Assembly (NCBI GenBank): GCA_012033195.1
Contig: JAAUSQ010000015.1
Coordinates: 1 to 34,591 of the forward strand
Source: Chloroflexaceae bacterium
Lineage (GTDB): Bacteria > Chloroflexota > Chloroflexia > Chloroflexales > Chloroflexaceae
DNA length: 34,591 bases
Direction of reading: 5' to 3'
The notes beneath the pieces were generated by a model. That model made no database searches. It was not told where the DNA came from and saw only the letters and a list, made by a program, of their open reading frames with translations. A program made the position numbers and the translations under genes. Positions 1 to 8,254 of this stretch are shown here, piece by piece (position 1 is the stretch's first letter; each line of letters opens with the position of its first letter).

Positions 1-101
1 TTGGTCAGGCCAGAGAGATAAAACGGAGTAAGTGTATCTCTAATGTAACTACTATACCATAGATCGATACCGCATATGGGAAAGAAATGTGAACTTAGCT
101 A

Positions 102-514
102 CTACAACGTTATCTGTAGTATACGTTCCCAGTGGCGGTCCTCAATCGGCACCACCGAAAGGCGCGCCTGACGCACCAGAGCAAAGTCGGCAAAAAAGGG
201 ATCAGTCTTGATGGTGGTCAGTGGGATAGGGCGCGGCAGACGACGAACAAAGCGAACATCTACAACAACCAGTTTGGCATTGGCAGTGGCGTGCTGCGGG
301 TCGGGATAGGGGGCGCTGGCGATTTCGGCAATACCTACAATCTGGCGTTCGGTGCCAGTGTGGTAAATCAGTGCAAGATCGCCGGGGTGCATTGTACGCA
401 TGTTTTTGAGTGCAGTGTGGTTTCGCACGCCATTCCAGACAGTAGTCTGTCGCGTTCCAGATCAGACAGACTGTACTCCTGCGGCTCAGTCTTGAGCAGC
501 CAGTAACTCGGCAT
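102..514 (-). CDS. EVE (PUA-like) domain protein, frameshifted
   Basis: Small EVE-domain protein of the PUA-like superfamily; relatives are thought to bind modified bases in nucleic acids, but the substrate here is unknown. The listed ORF lacks its N-terminus. Reading upstream gives a start (MPSYWLLKTEP, typical of the family) at 514 in another frame. The family motif VWNGVRN and the rest (MHPGDLALIYHTG, IVGIAEI, LVRQARLSV) continue in the 102-428 frame. One missing base near 446, within DLERDR/TTVWNG, joins the two into about 137 residues, which is normal family length. It is divergent from the J-domain gene. I take the shift as a sequencing error because both halves are well conserved. Family assignment is confident. 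Confidence 0.85.
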
Positions 515-541
515 CGGGGATCCTTAACAAACAGCGATTCG

Positions 542-570
542 TTAACCATAGACAAGCTGCATGGTATAAT
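542..570 (+). promoter_or_regulatory. Sigma70-type promoter with extended -10 for the J-domain gene
   Basis: A perfect TATAAT at 565-570 is preceded by TGG, giving an extended -10 (TGnTATAAT). A weak -35 (TTAACC) lies 17 bases upstream. The J-domain start codon follows about 45 bases downstream. The same TGGTATAAT appears in the M42/NADK divergent region. Confidence 0.6.
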
Positions 571-614
571 AACACGGTTCTTAGCATCGCGCTGCGACAT
601 CCTGGTAATGCTGT

Positions 615-1999
615 ATGAAAGATTTTGAGCAACTTGATTACTACACGCTGCTCGGGGTAGCGCGTGGAGCGTCCGCCGAAGAGATTAAACGGGCCTATCG
701 TCAACAGATTGCCCGCTATCATCCCGACCGCTACGCCAATGCGTCGCCGGACGAACGAGCGTATGCTGGGAAACGTACCCAACGGATTAACGAAGCCTAT
801 CGCACCCTGATCGATTTTCAAGCACGCAATGCCTACAATCGGGGCGCCGCGCCCGTCGCTGCGAGTACCGCGCCGGCTCCCCCGCGTGATCATCAGGCCG
901 AACTATATGAGCAAGGCCGCGATCATCTCAACGCCGGACGTTATATGCAGGCAGTAGCAACCCTGCGTGAACTCCAGCAGATCAACCCGTTCTACCGCGA
1001 TAGTGCCACGCTGCTGGCCCAGGCCGAAGCTGCGACAAAGCCCGACCCGGCCCGCGTGCTGCGGCTACACCTGTAGCGGCGCGTCCTGAAACCGGGCAGC
1101 GTGGCAACAGGCGGCTGTTCTGGATTGCAGGCGGGCTTGGTGCGGGCGTGGTGGTGGTAGCGCTGCTGCTGTTTGCGGGCAACGCCGCGCAACCCGTGGC
1201 AGTGGTTGACGCGCCACCGCCAGAGCCGACCGCCACCGCCGAGCCAACCGGCTTGCCAGTGCTGGCCGCTACCGAAATAGCCCCACCTGCCGCGCCACCC
1301 AGCATTCCGACAGCAGCGCTGACAGACACCCCGCTGCCAACTGATACCCCGCTGCCTGCACCCACCGATACCCCTACTTCAGAGCCAACCGTTGCCACGA
1401 CTGCCACGCCTACCCCTGAGCCAACTGCTACGGCGATAGTGGCGGCGACAGCCAGCGAAGCGGGCACCCTGCTTGCAAGTGATGACTTCAGTGGGGCAAG
1501 CGGCTGGGCCGACGCTGCGGGCAACGGGTGGAGTGTGGGCTATGCCAACGGGAGCTATCGCATTACGGCGGTGCCCGGTATTGGGCAAATCTGGAGCTAC
1601 CGCACGGTGGGCACTGGCGCACCCCTGTACAGCGTGGGGGCCGATGTGACGGTGCAGAACGGCAGCGCTGGCTTGATGGTCAATTTTCTGGATGCCCAGA
1701 ATTACGTCTCGTTTCTGATCGATCCGGCGGCGGGCACCTACGAGCTTGGTGTGTGGCAGGGTGGCGTGTTTGTTGCGCTGCAAAGCGGGCAGAGCACGGC
1801 GATAGATGCTGATACAGCCAATCGGCTGGTTGCACGGGTGAATGGCACTGCACTGCGCCTGTTTATAAATGACCAGTTGCTCCTCGATACGACCCTTGAG
1901 GCGCTGCCGCCGATTGATCGCTATGGCTTTGTGGCAACGGCAGGCGCGGCGGCAGGCGCGGCGCTGTTTGACAATCTTGAAATCCGAACGTTAGAATAA
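615..1999 (+). CDS. Membrane-anchored J-domain protein with C-terminal lectin-like (LamG/DUF1080-like) domain, frameshifted
   Basis: The N-terminal J domain (residues about 6-70, with HPD in RYHPDRY) should stimulate a DnaK-type chaperone in the cytoplasm. A TPR-like helical pair follows (YEQGRDHLNAGRYMQAV). After a frame change come a basic stretch, one membrane helix (GLGAGVVVVALLLFAG), a Pro/Thr-rich linker of about 90 residues, and a beta-rich domain starting DDFSGASGW and ending FDNLEI. That last domain resembles LamG/DUF1080-type jelly rolls, which often bind carbohydrate. The halves (615-1076 and a frame running to 1999) join if one base is missing near 1037-1062; the joined protein is about 461 residues. 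Predicted topology is J domain inside and jelly roll outside. The J domain is certain, the C-terminal family moderately so. Confidence 0.8.
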
Positions 2000-2016
2000 A
2001 ACAGAGCAGGGAAACG

Positions 2017-2509
2017 ATGATGCCATACACGCCGATTGTGGCCACGCTGGGTTATGTGCTTTCGCCCGATGCCCAGCACGTGCTGATGATCCATCGCAAT
2101 AGCCGACCGGACGACCTGCACTATGGCAAGTACAATGGCTTGGGTGGGAAGATCGAGCCGCTGGAGGATGTGGCAACGTGCATGCGCCGCGAAATCCGCG
2201 AAGAGGCCGGAATTGAGGCGACACACCTTGTATTGCGTGGTACCATTAATTGGTATGGCTTTGGCAAAAATGGCGAAGATTGGCTTGGTTTTCTTTTTTT
2301 TGATACGAGCCTGGAACGGTACACCGCTGACACACAACCACGAGGGCACGCTCGAATGGGTGCCCGTCGAGCGGGTACTTGACCTGAACCTGTGGCCTGG
2401 CGACCGCTCCTTTCTGCCGTTGGTCTTTGCCGATGATACCCGTCAGTTTCACGGCGTGATGCCCTACAAGAACGGCCACCCGACCGACTGGCACTATGTT
2501 TTGATTTAA
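2017..2509 (+). CDS. Nudix hydrolase (8-oxo-dGTP diphosphatase-like), frameshifted
   Basis: MutT/MTH1-like Nudix hydrolase that probably cleaves oxidised nucleoside triphosphates. The Nudix box is visible as GGKIEPLEDVATCMRREIREEAGIE (GX5EX7REUXEEXGU), near residues 43-65. The second half (GTLEWVPVERVLDLNLWPGD, then FHGVMPYKNG) is typical of this subgroup but lies one frame over. One extra base at about 2306-2325 explains the switch, giving about 163 residues. It starts shortly after the J-domain gene and ends 4 bases before the next ORF, so the three are probably cotranscribed. The substrate is inferred from the family only. Confidence 0.85.
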
Positions 2510-2513
2510 CACG

Positions 2514-3038
2514 ATGGACATACTTGTTGTATTGATAATCCTGGGTAGTGGTGTTGTGGTGCTGATTGGCACGGTGCTCTTTTTCTTAAACCGAAGCTGG
2601 GGCGACTTTCCGAGTACCCCCGACTATAGCGCCCTGACACAGCAGCCACAACGCCTCGCCAAGCGCCTAGCAACCTATCAAGAGCCGGTTGTGGAGCCGG
2701 AGCCAGAACCCACCGAAGAACGGGTGTATCCCTGGCTGCAAAACAGCCATCAGGCCAGTCAGCTTCGGGCCGAACCCGTCGAGCAGGATGTGGACTATAT
2801 GCTGATCCACAGCTCGCTGCTGCTGCAAATCATCGACCGGGCCGAGGCGCGAGGCAACCACCGCATTATGCAGCATATTGTGCGGGATGGTGAACATACC
2901 TACCTCTCGCTTGAGTCGATCTCCAACCCGGTACAGCGCCAGCAGATGGCCGATATGCTGGCGGCGTTTCAGTCGGGGCAGCATACCAGTGTGTGGGATA
3001 TGCTCAAGCTCATGTCGATGGTGGGCCGCAGCAAGTAG
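2514..3038 (+). CDS. Membrane-anchored hypothetical protein
   Basis: 174 residues of unknown function. One N-terminal membrane helix (ILVVLIILGSGVVVLIGTVLFFL, residues about 3-25) is followed by an acidic/proline-rich linker (EPVVEPEPEPTEE, about 57-69) and a helical cytoplasmic domain ending MLKLMSMVGRSK. There are no catalytic signatures. It follows the Nudix gene by 4 bases and precedes serS by 58 bases, so it is probably cotranscribed with one or both. I do not recognise the family. Confidence 0.7.
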   Translation: MDILVVLIILGSGVVVLIGTVLFFLNRSWGDFPSTPDYSALTQQPQRLAKRLATYQEPVVEPEPEPTEERVYPWLQNSHQASQLRAEPVEQDVDYMLIHSSLLLQIIDRAEARGNHRIMQHIVRDGEHTYLSLESISNPVQRQQMADMLAAFQSGQHTSVWDMLKLMSMVGRSK

Positions 3039-3096
3039 GCAGTGTGATAGTGGTAGCGGTGGGTCAGGGCGGACGGTCTGAGAGAAGGAGCATACC

Positions 3097-4371
3097 ATGC
3101 TTGATATCAAGCTTTTGCGCGAACAGCCGGAATGGGTCAAGCAGCAACTGGCCCGCACGGGGAGCGATACTGCTCTTGTGGATGCGGTGCTGGCCTTCGA
3201 TGAGCAGCGCCGCGCCCTGCTGACCGAGGTAGAGGCGCTGAAGGCCGAGCGCAACGCCGTCTCCAAAGCAATTGGCAAGATGAAGGATGCCGCCGAGCGC
3301 GACGTGAAGATTGCTGAAATGCGCGTGGTGGGCGACCGCATCAGCGAGCTTGACCGACAGGTTGCCGATGTAGAAACGGACCAGCGTCTGGCGATGCTGG
3401 AGATTCGCAACCTGCCCCACGCGAGCACCCCGGATGGCGCGGGCGAAGAAGACAACATTGTTATTTATCAGGAGGGCGAACCGCGTGACATGGGCTTTGA
3501 GCCGAAGCCACACTGGGAACTGGGCGAGGCCCTCGGCATTATCGACTTTGAGCGCGGCGTGAAAATCTCCGGTTCACGCTTCTATATTCTCAAAGGGATG
3601 GGCGCACGGCTGCAACGTGCCCTGATCCAGTGGTTGCTTGATCTGCACATCGAGCAGGGCTACAGTGAAGTGTATACGCCCTTTGTGGTGAAAGAAGAGG
3701 CGATGTGGGGCGCAGGCCAGTTGCCCAAGTTCCGCGACAATCTGTACCGCGACGAGGACGCGGGCCTGTGGTTGGTGCCAACCGCCGAGGTACCGGTCAC
3801 CAACCTGTACGCCGATGAGATCCTGGATGCCAGCCAGTTGCCGATTTTCCACTGTGCCTACACCCCCTGCTTTCGCCGCGAGCAGATGAGCGCAGGCCGT
3901 GATGTGCGCGGCATCAAGCGTGGGCACCAGTTCGATAAAGTAGAGATGTATATGTTTACCTTCCCCGACCGCAGCTACGACGACTTGCAAAAGCTACGGG
4001 CCGATGCGGAAGACACCTGTCGGCGGCTTGGTCTGGCCTTTCGCACCAAAGAACTCTGCACGGGCGACCTGGGCGCGGCGGCAACTAGAACATACGACCT
4101 TGAACTGTGGGCACCCGGTCAGCAAGAGTGGCTGGAAGTTAGCTCGTGCAGCAATGTCGAGGCGTTCCAGGCGCGGCGGGCCAACCTGCGCTACCGCCCC
4201 GAACCGGGCGCTAAGCCGGAGTTTCTGCATACGCTGAATGGCTCTGGTCTGGGGGTGCCACGCACGATGATTGCGATTATGGAGAACTACCAGCAGGCCG
4301 ACCGTAGCATTATCGTGCCAGATGTGCTGCGGCCCTATATGGGCGGCATCGCGGTGATTACCGCTGCATAG
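3097..4371 (+). CDS. serS: Serine--tRNA ligase
   Basis: Cytoplasmic class II aminoacyl-tRNA synthetase that charges tRNA-Ser (and tRNA-Sec where present). At 424 residues it has normal bacterial length. The N-terminal helical hairpin (residues about 1-105: [20 protein letters not shown]) is the tRNA-binding arm. Motif 2 reads [29 protein letters not shown], and motif 3 reads [21 protein letters not shown] followed by [13 protein letters not shown]. The start follows an AGAAGGAG ribosome-binding site. The ORF is intact, unlike many neighbours, and a clear intrinsic terminator lies about 70 bases downstream. No T-box leader is visible in the short upstream gap. Confidence 0.98.
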   Translation: MLDIKLLREQPEWVKQQLARTGSDTALVDAVLAFDEQRRALLTEVEALKAERNAVSKAIGKMKDAAERDVKIAEMRVVGDRISELDRQVADVETDQRLAMLEIRNLPHASTPDGAGEEDNIVIYQEGEPRDMGFEPKPHWELGEALGIIDFERGVKISGSRFYILKGMGARLQRALIQWLLDLHIEQGYSEVYTPFVVKEEAMWGAGQLPKFRDNLYRDEDAGLWLVPTAEVPVTNLYADEILDASQLPIFHCAYTPCFRREQMSAGRDVRGIKRGHQFDKVEMYMFTFPDRSYDDLQKLRADAEDTCRRLGLAFRTKELCTGDLGAAATRTYDLELWAPGQQEWLEVSSCSNVEAFQARRANLRYRPEPGAKPEFLHTLNGSGLGVPRTMIAIMENYQQADRSIIVPDVLRPYMGGIAVITAA

Positions 4372-4441
4372 CGTATGCTCGTTCCCGCGCTCCCCTGGCT
4401 CCACTCCCACGGCGCAGGGAGAGGGGGAGCACTCCTCCAGG

Positions 4442-4460
4442 CAGGGCGACCCCTGTTTTT
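4442..4460 (+). terminator. Intrinsic terminator of serS
   Basis: A perfect 5-bp stem CAGGG/CCCTG with a CGAC loop is followed immediately by TTTTT. A looser GC-rich inverted repeat (GCTCCCC...GGGGGAGC) lies just upstream, around 4398-4432. Apart from these hairpins the serS-to-IS gap holds nothing recognisable. Confidence 0.7.
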
Positions 4461-4510
4461 CAAGTTAGTCATAGCCTTCTAACCAACCCTTTACGTTCTA
4501 GCCCGTAAAG

Positions 4511-4531
4511 CCCAGGAGCTTTCGCCCTGGG
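4511..4531 (+). repeat. Left-end subterminal hairpin of the IS
   Basis: Six-bp arms CCCAGG and CCTGGG enclose the 9-base loop AGCTTTCGC. Stem length, loop length and loop start match the right-end hairpin, consistent with transposase recognition hairpins of single-strand transposons. Confidence 0.6.
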
Positions 4532-4625
4532 ATAGAAGGGCTTCACCCGCTTGAGCGGCTTCAGCCCAACAACCAACATGCGAACATGCTTGCTTTTTTA
4601 AGTCGGCCTGTGGTATGCTTAAATT

Positions 4626-5735
4626 ATGAGAAAAGCGTACAAATACCGCATCTATCTCACCAACGGCCAGCGGCGCATCCTTGCGCAACAGCTTGAGGAA
4701 TGCCGCTGAGTGTATACCGAGACGCTTGCCGAGCGCAAGCGGGCGTATGAGGAACGCGGTGCGTCGCTGCGCCTGTACGACACCCAGGCGATGCTTCCCG
4801 ATTGGAAGCTGTCCCGTCCCGCGTTGAAGCAGGTACATAGCCAGGTGCTGCAAAATGTGCAGGTTCGTGTCGATTTGGCGTTTCAAGCCTTCTTTCGCCG
4901 GGTGCGTGAGGGAGCCGACGAGCCAGGCTTTCCCCGCTTCAAGGGCAAAGGACGCTACGATTCGATCACCTATCCCCAATACGGCAACGGCGTGCGGCTG
5001 GACGACACTCGCCTCATCCTCTCGAAAGTCGGAGCCGTTGAGGTTGTCCTGCATCGGCCCGTCGAGGGAACGCCGAAAACCGTGACGCTTTCCCGTGCTC
5101 GGACTGGGAAATGGTTCGTCTCGTTTTCCTGTGCGGTTGTGGCGAACGAACTCCACCCAACCAGCGAGGTTGTGGGGGTGGATGTCGGACTGGAGTCGTT
5201 TGCCACGTTCTCGACGGGCGAGCAGATTGACACTCCCCGTTTCTACCGCCGTGATGAAGCCGACCTGAAACGTGTCCAGCGGCGAAAAGATGCAGCCAAG
5301 AAAGCCGAGAACTGGCGGGAGAATGCCAAACAAAAGGCAATCCTTGCCAAGATACACGAGCGGATTGCCAACCGGCGCTCGGACTTCGCCCACAAGCGCA
5401 GTCGGGAATTGGTCAATCGGTTTCAGGTTATTGTGTTCGAAGATTTGGCCCCACCGGAGATGGGGCGCAGCCGTGGGATGCGCAAAAGCATCATGGACGT
5501 GGCGTGGACGCAGTTCATTCAGATGACCGTCGCCAAAGCGGAAGAAGCTGGGCGGCACGTCATTCTGGTGAACCCCCGCAACACCTCTAAGATGTGCTCG
5601 TCCTGCGGCGAACTCGTGCCGAAATCGTTGCGCGACCGCACCCATACCTGCCCCCATTGCGGGCTGGTGCTGGATCGTGATGTAAATGCGGCGCTCAATA
5701 TTCTGCATCGAGGTCTCCAAACCCTTCGGTTGTAA
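4626..5735 (+). CDS. tnpB: RNA-guided endonuclease TnpB with in-frame TGA at codon 28
   Basis: TnpB, the RuvC-like RNA-guided DNA nuclease ancestral to Cas12. The RuvC residues are present: Asp in VVGVDVGLESF (about residue 186 from the first ATG), Glu in VFEDLAPPEM, and Asp in LDRDVNAALNIL. The zinc ribbon CSSCGEL...CPHCG is intact. The natural start is ATG 4626 (MRKAYKYRIYLTNGQRR), but codon 28 is TGA (4707-4709) where the family usually has Trp (CRW). The listed ORF starts at GTG directly after this stop. TGG to TGA is a single substitution, so this is either a real nonsense allele or a base-call error. Reinitiation at the adjacent GTG would give a 341-residue product lacking the N-terminal strand. 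A large antisense ORF here is a shadow. Confidence 0.9.
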
Positions 5736-5816
5736 TCGTGTGGAGTGGGGCGGCACTCCCTTGAAGCCCACGAGCTTGAGCCGTGGGAGCCGTCACCTCT
5801 TGATATTGCGCGTTGC
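5620..5816 (+). ncRNA. Predicted omega RNA (reRNA) and guide at the IS right end
   Basis: In characterised TnpB elements the guide RNA scaffold comes from the 3' end of tnpB plus the right end, and the guide is the flanking DNA just past that end. Here the scaffold would include the CCCACG/CGTGGG hairpin and finish at GTCAC (5796). The guide would then start CTCTTGATATTGCGCGTTGC (5797-5816). The 5' limit is a guess. No direct sequence signal beyond the hairpin proves transcription. Confidence 0.35.
5767..5787 (+). repeat. Right-end subterminal hairpin of the IS
   Basis: Six-bp arms CCCACG and CGTGGG enclose AGCTTGAGC, matching the left-end hairpin in geometry. It lies downstream of the tnpB stop and within the predicted guide RNA scaffold. 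Confidence 0.6.
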
Positions 5817-5834
5817 GCTGCAATCGTGTACTAT
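5806..5834 (+). promoter_or_regulatory. Possible promoter for the Cys-rich/hydrolase/methyltransferase operon
   Basis: TTGCGC at 5806-5811 and TACTAT at 5829-5834 are 17 bases apart, immediately beyond the IS right end. Both hexamers match consensus only moderately. The rest of the gap to 5956 is AT-rich, with no other recognisable element. Confidence 0.3.
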
Positions 5835-5956
5835 GTAGCCCATAGGAGTTTTAGCCTATACCCCAAGTATATACTATGTGTAGTAGTAAAAAGCATACTG
5901 GTCTGTATAGTCAGTAATACACCGTACAGGATCAGGCAAATGATGAGGGTGCAATA

Positions 5957-6337
5957 ATGCCTGTAATGATCAATCTCACCAGTGCCGAGCATGGCGGCAC
6001 TGCCACCTGCGGCACGGGTACCTGTGGCCCCGATTGTGGCTGCGGTTGCCCTTATACTGGTATGGACGAAAAGGGTAAGGTCGCGTCGATTGCTGCGCTT
6101 GAGCAGTGTTACCCCAACGAATGGCTGGCGTTTGTGATTCCGCCCGGTGAGGACGAATACAAGCCCGAACGCGGTATGCTGGTTGTCCACAGCCGCGACG
6201 ACGAAGAGGTATGGGATGCGGTGGCGCGTGTCACCCGTAATCAGGTAGTACACGTCTATTACAACGGGTCGCTCGATGCCTATCTAGAGTGGGCCGATCA
6301 TCGCTACGAGCCTGATACGGAAGTCAAAACGGCATGA
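5957..6337 (+). CDS. Small Cys-rich N-terminus hypothetical protein
   Basis: 126 residues, family not recognised. The N-terminus carries six cysteines in a Gly-rich stretch (CGTGTCGPDCGCGC, residues about 18-31), which looks like a metal or Fe-S binding knuckle. The remainder (EWLAFVIPPGEDEYKPERGMLVVHSRDDEEVWDAV...) reads as a compact alpha/beta domain about 75 residues long. Its TGA overlaps the next ATG (ATGA), so translation is coupled to the lipoprotein hydrolase. A metal-binding role is inference from the cysteine spacing alone. Confidence 0.75.
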   Translation: MPVMINLTSAEHGGTATCGTGTCGPDCGCGCPYTGMDEKGKVASIAALEQCYPNEWLAFVIPPGEDEYKPERGMLVVHSRDDEEVWDAVARVTRNQVVHVYYNGSLDAYLEWADHRYEPDTEVKTA

Positions 6338-7491
6338 ACAAATATAGTCTACTGGTAGTCATCTGTTTGATCCTGATGGGCTGTAGCGCCCGCCCCGCCG
6401 CCTCTGATCAGGCGGCGTCGTTGGCTGTAGCAGATAATGCCGCTGCTCCAACGGTCGCGGCCCCAACCACCCCACCCGCACCGACGGCAACGCCAGAACC
6501 GACCGCCCCACCCGCACCGACCGCCACGGCAACACCTGTGCCCACCGACACACCGGTGCCTACCCCCACCGCTACACCAGAGCCATACCCGGAACTGGCA
6601 CAGTACACCATTGAGGGGCTACGTAGCCGTACCTACGGCGAGGGTACGATTGAGATTGTCGGGGTGATGGAAGAAACAACCAACTTTACGCGCTATCTGT
6701 TTGCCTACCCAAGCGATGGCTTGCGTATCACCGGCATGCTGAATGTGCCGCGTGGCGCGGGGCCATTTCCGGTAGCAATCCTCAATCATGGCTATTATCC
6801 GCTTGATGTGTATCGCACGGGCAACGGCACACAGCTTGCCGCCGATTATCTTGCCAATCAGGGCTTTCTCACGCTATCGCCCGACTACCGCAGCCACGCT
6901 GGGTCGGACGATGCCCCGAATGTGTTCCGGGCCGGCCATGTGATCGACACCCTCAACCTGATACCGCTGGCGCAGCAGTTGCCGCAGGCCCAACCGGGCA
7001 AGGTGCTGATGTGGGGTCATAGCAATGGCGGCGCGATTACGGCCAAAGCGATTACAATAAGCGACCAGATCCTGGCGGCACTGGTTTATGCTCCGGCGTC
7101 GTCCAACATTGTGCAGGATTATCTCTTCCGGGTGGAGCGGGCCGCCTTCCGGGGCAGCACCATCGACCGGGTGGACTGGCCGGTACTGCCCGAAGAAGCG
7201 CCCGACCTGTACGAGCGCCTGTCGCCGCTGAACTATGCCCAGTATGTGACAGCCGATGTCAAGATCATCTGGGGCACCAACGATGAGATTGTACCGCGCC
7301 CGTGGGCCGAAGATCTGTATAATGCACTGCTGGCGGCTGGCAAAGATGTTGTTTTTGACGTTTATCAAGGCGAACCGCACTCGTTCACACCAGCGGGCAA
7401 CGGTGTGTACTTGCCCGATATGGTGGCATTTTATCGGGCGGCTTTGAGCGAACAGGCCAGCACTGAAGCCCCGGCAGGAGGCACACAATGA
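6334..7491 (+). CDS. Lipoprotein alpha/beta hydrolase (dienelactone hydrolase/prolyl oligopeptidase-like)
   Basis: Secreted, lipid-anchored serine hydrolase of 385 residues. A type II signal peptide ends in the lipobox LMGC (Cys17). A Pro/Thr/Ala-rich spacer (about residues 40-85, repeated PTATPEPTAPP-like units) precedes the catalytic domain. The nucleophile elbow is GHSNGG (Ser230), an acidic residue lies in WGTNDEIVP, and the His is in GEPHSF near the C-terminus, so the triad looks complete. An oxyanion-side motif NHGY precedes it. It overlaps its neighbours on both sides by ATGA (6334-6337 and 7488-7491), indicating one operon. The substrate, an ester or a peptide, cannot be told from sequence. 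Confidence 0.88.
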   Translation: MNKYSLLVVICLILMGCSARPAASDQAASLAVADNAAAPTVAAPTTPPAPTATPEPTAPPAPTATATPVPTDTPVPTPTATPEPYPELAQYTIEGLRSRTYGEGTIEIVGVMEETTNFTRYLFAYPSDGLRITGMLNVPRGAGPFPVAILNHGYYPLDVYRTGNGTQLAADYLANQGFLTLSPDYRSHAGSDDAPNVFRAGHVIDTLNLIPLAQQLPQAQPGKVLMWGHSNGGAITAKAITISDQILAALVYAPASSNIVQDYLFRVERAAFRGSTIDRVDWPVLPEEAPDLYERLSPLNYAQYVTADVKIIWGTNDEIVPRPWAEDLYNALLAAGKDVVFDVYQGEPHSFTPAGNGVYLPDMVAFYRAALSEQASTEAPAGGTQ

Positions 7492-8192
7492 GCAACGAAC
7501 CTGTCAACCTGTCGCTCCTGGAAGCGGTAGATACCTACATTGAACAGCGCTATGCCAGCGAGGACGAGGTGCTGACACAGGCGCTTGCCGCAGCGCAGGC
7601 GGCAGGGTTGCCCGAAATCAATGTGTCAGCGGTACAGGGCAAGTTGCTGCATCTGCTGGCCCTGCTGGTTGGGGCACGCCATATTCTTGAAATTGGTACC
7701 CTCGGCGGATACAGCGCTATCTGGCTGGCGCGTGCCCTGCCTGCCGATGGGCGCATGCTTTCACTGGAATACAATACCCACCATGCAGCGGTGGCGCGTG
7801 AAAACATTGCGCGGGCGGGCCTTGCCGAGCAGGTGGACGTACACGAAGGGGCCGCGCTCGATCTGCTGCCGACTATCGCCGAAGCGGTCGCTACCGGGCA
7901 ACAACCACCCTTTGATATGGTATTTATTGATGCCGACAAGCCGCCCTATGTGGAGTATTTTCAATGGGCACTGCGCCTCACGCGACCGGGTGCGCTGATT
8001 GTGGCCGATAATACGCTGCGGCAGGGGCGTATCCTCGATGCCCAGGCGAGTGACCCTGGCGTTGCTGGTATACAGCGTTTCAATGATTGGTTGGCAACCG
8101 AGGCCAGTATCACCGCTAGCATTGTGCCGTTGGCAGGGCGGAAGGGCTTCGATGGTCTGACGATTGCACGGGTCCACAACGAGAGAACCTGA
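7488..8192 (+). CDS. Class I SAM-dependent O-methyltransferase (CCoAOMT/COMT-like, methyltransf_3)
   Basis: 234 residues, typical length for bacterial CCoAOMT-like enzymes. The SAM-binding glycine motif is ILEIGTLGGYSAIWLA (about residues 64-79). The acidic loop SLEYNTHH and the metal-binding/catalytic segment FIDADKPPYVEYF and VADNTLRQG follow in the expected order. It probably methylates a catechol-like or other small-molecule hydroxyl with a divalent cation. Its start overlaps the hydrolase stop (ATGA), so it is translationally coupled. The ORF is intact. Confidence 0.92.
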   Translation: MSNEPVNLSLLEAVDTYIEQRYASEDEVLTQALAAAQAAGLPEINVSAVQGKLLHLLALLVGARHILEIGTLGGYSAIWLARALPADGRMLSLEYNTHHAAVARENIARAGLAEQVDVHEGAALDLLPTIAEAVATGQQPPFDMVFIDADKPPYVEYFQWALRLTRPGALIVADNTLRQGRILDAQASDPGVAGIQRFNDWLATEASITASIVPLAGRKGFDGLTIARVHNERT

Positions 8193-8254
8193 TACACAGG
8201 GATCGCACTTGCCCTGAAGAATATAAGGTACCACGAACCGAGGTAGAAACGCAT

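Larger units (their letters stand above)
4495..5796 (+). mobile_element. IS200/IS605-type (IS1341-like) element carrying tnpB only
   Basis: The element has one gene, tnpB, and no room for a tnpA transposase. It is bounded by similar subterminal hairpins. On the left, CCCAGG/CCTGGG at 4511-4531 has a 9-base loop beginning AGCTT. On the right, CCCACG/CGTGGG at 5767-5787 also has a 9-base loop beginning AGCTT. There is no target duplication or long terminal inverted repeat, as expected for this superfamily. I place the left end after TTTAC (4490-4494, candidate target/TAM) and the right end after GTCAC (5796). Boundaries are inferred from family habits and could be a few bases off. It would need a TnpA supplied in trans to move. 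Confidence 0.7.

Noticed and set aside
982-1524. 180-residue Ser/Val/Gly repeat ORF (minus)
   Set aside because: It is the antisense reading of the Pro/Thr-rich linker of the J-domain protein; its low complexity is inherited.
615-1999. Programmed ribosomal frameshifting in the J-domain gene
   Set aside because: No slippery heptamer or downstream pseudoknot is evident, and similar shifts occur in many unrelated genes here, so error is simpler.
4626-5735. TGA read as tryptophan (alternative genetic code)
   Set aside because: TGA terminates many other intact genes in the window, and Trp is encoded by TGG throughout.
4491-5771. 426-residue minus-strand ORF antisense to tnpB
   Set aside because: It mirrors the whole TnpB coding region in the high-GC antisense frame, has no domain signature, and tnpB has all RuvC and zinc motifs.
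5736-5956. CRISPR or tRNA in the AT-rich gap after the IS
   Set aside because: No regularly spaced repeats and no cloverleaf or T-arm sequence; only the IS end and a weak promoter candidate.
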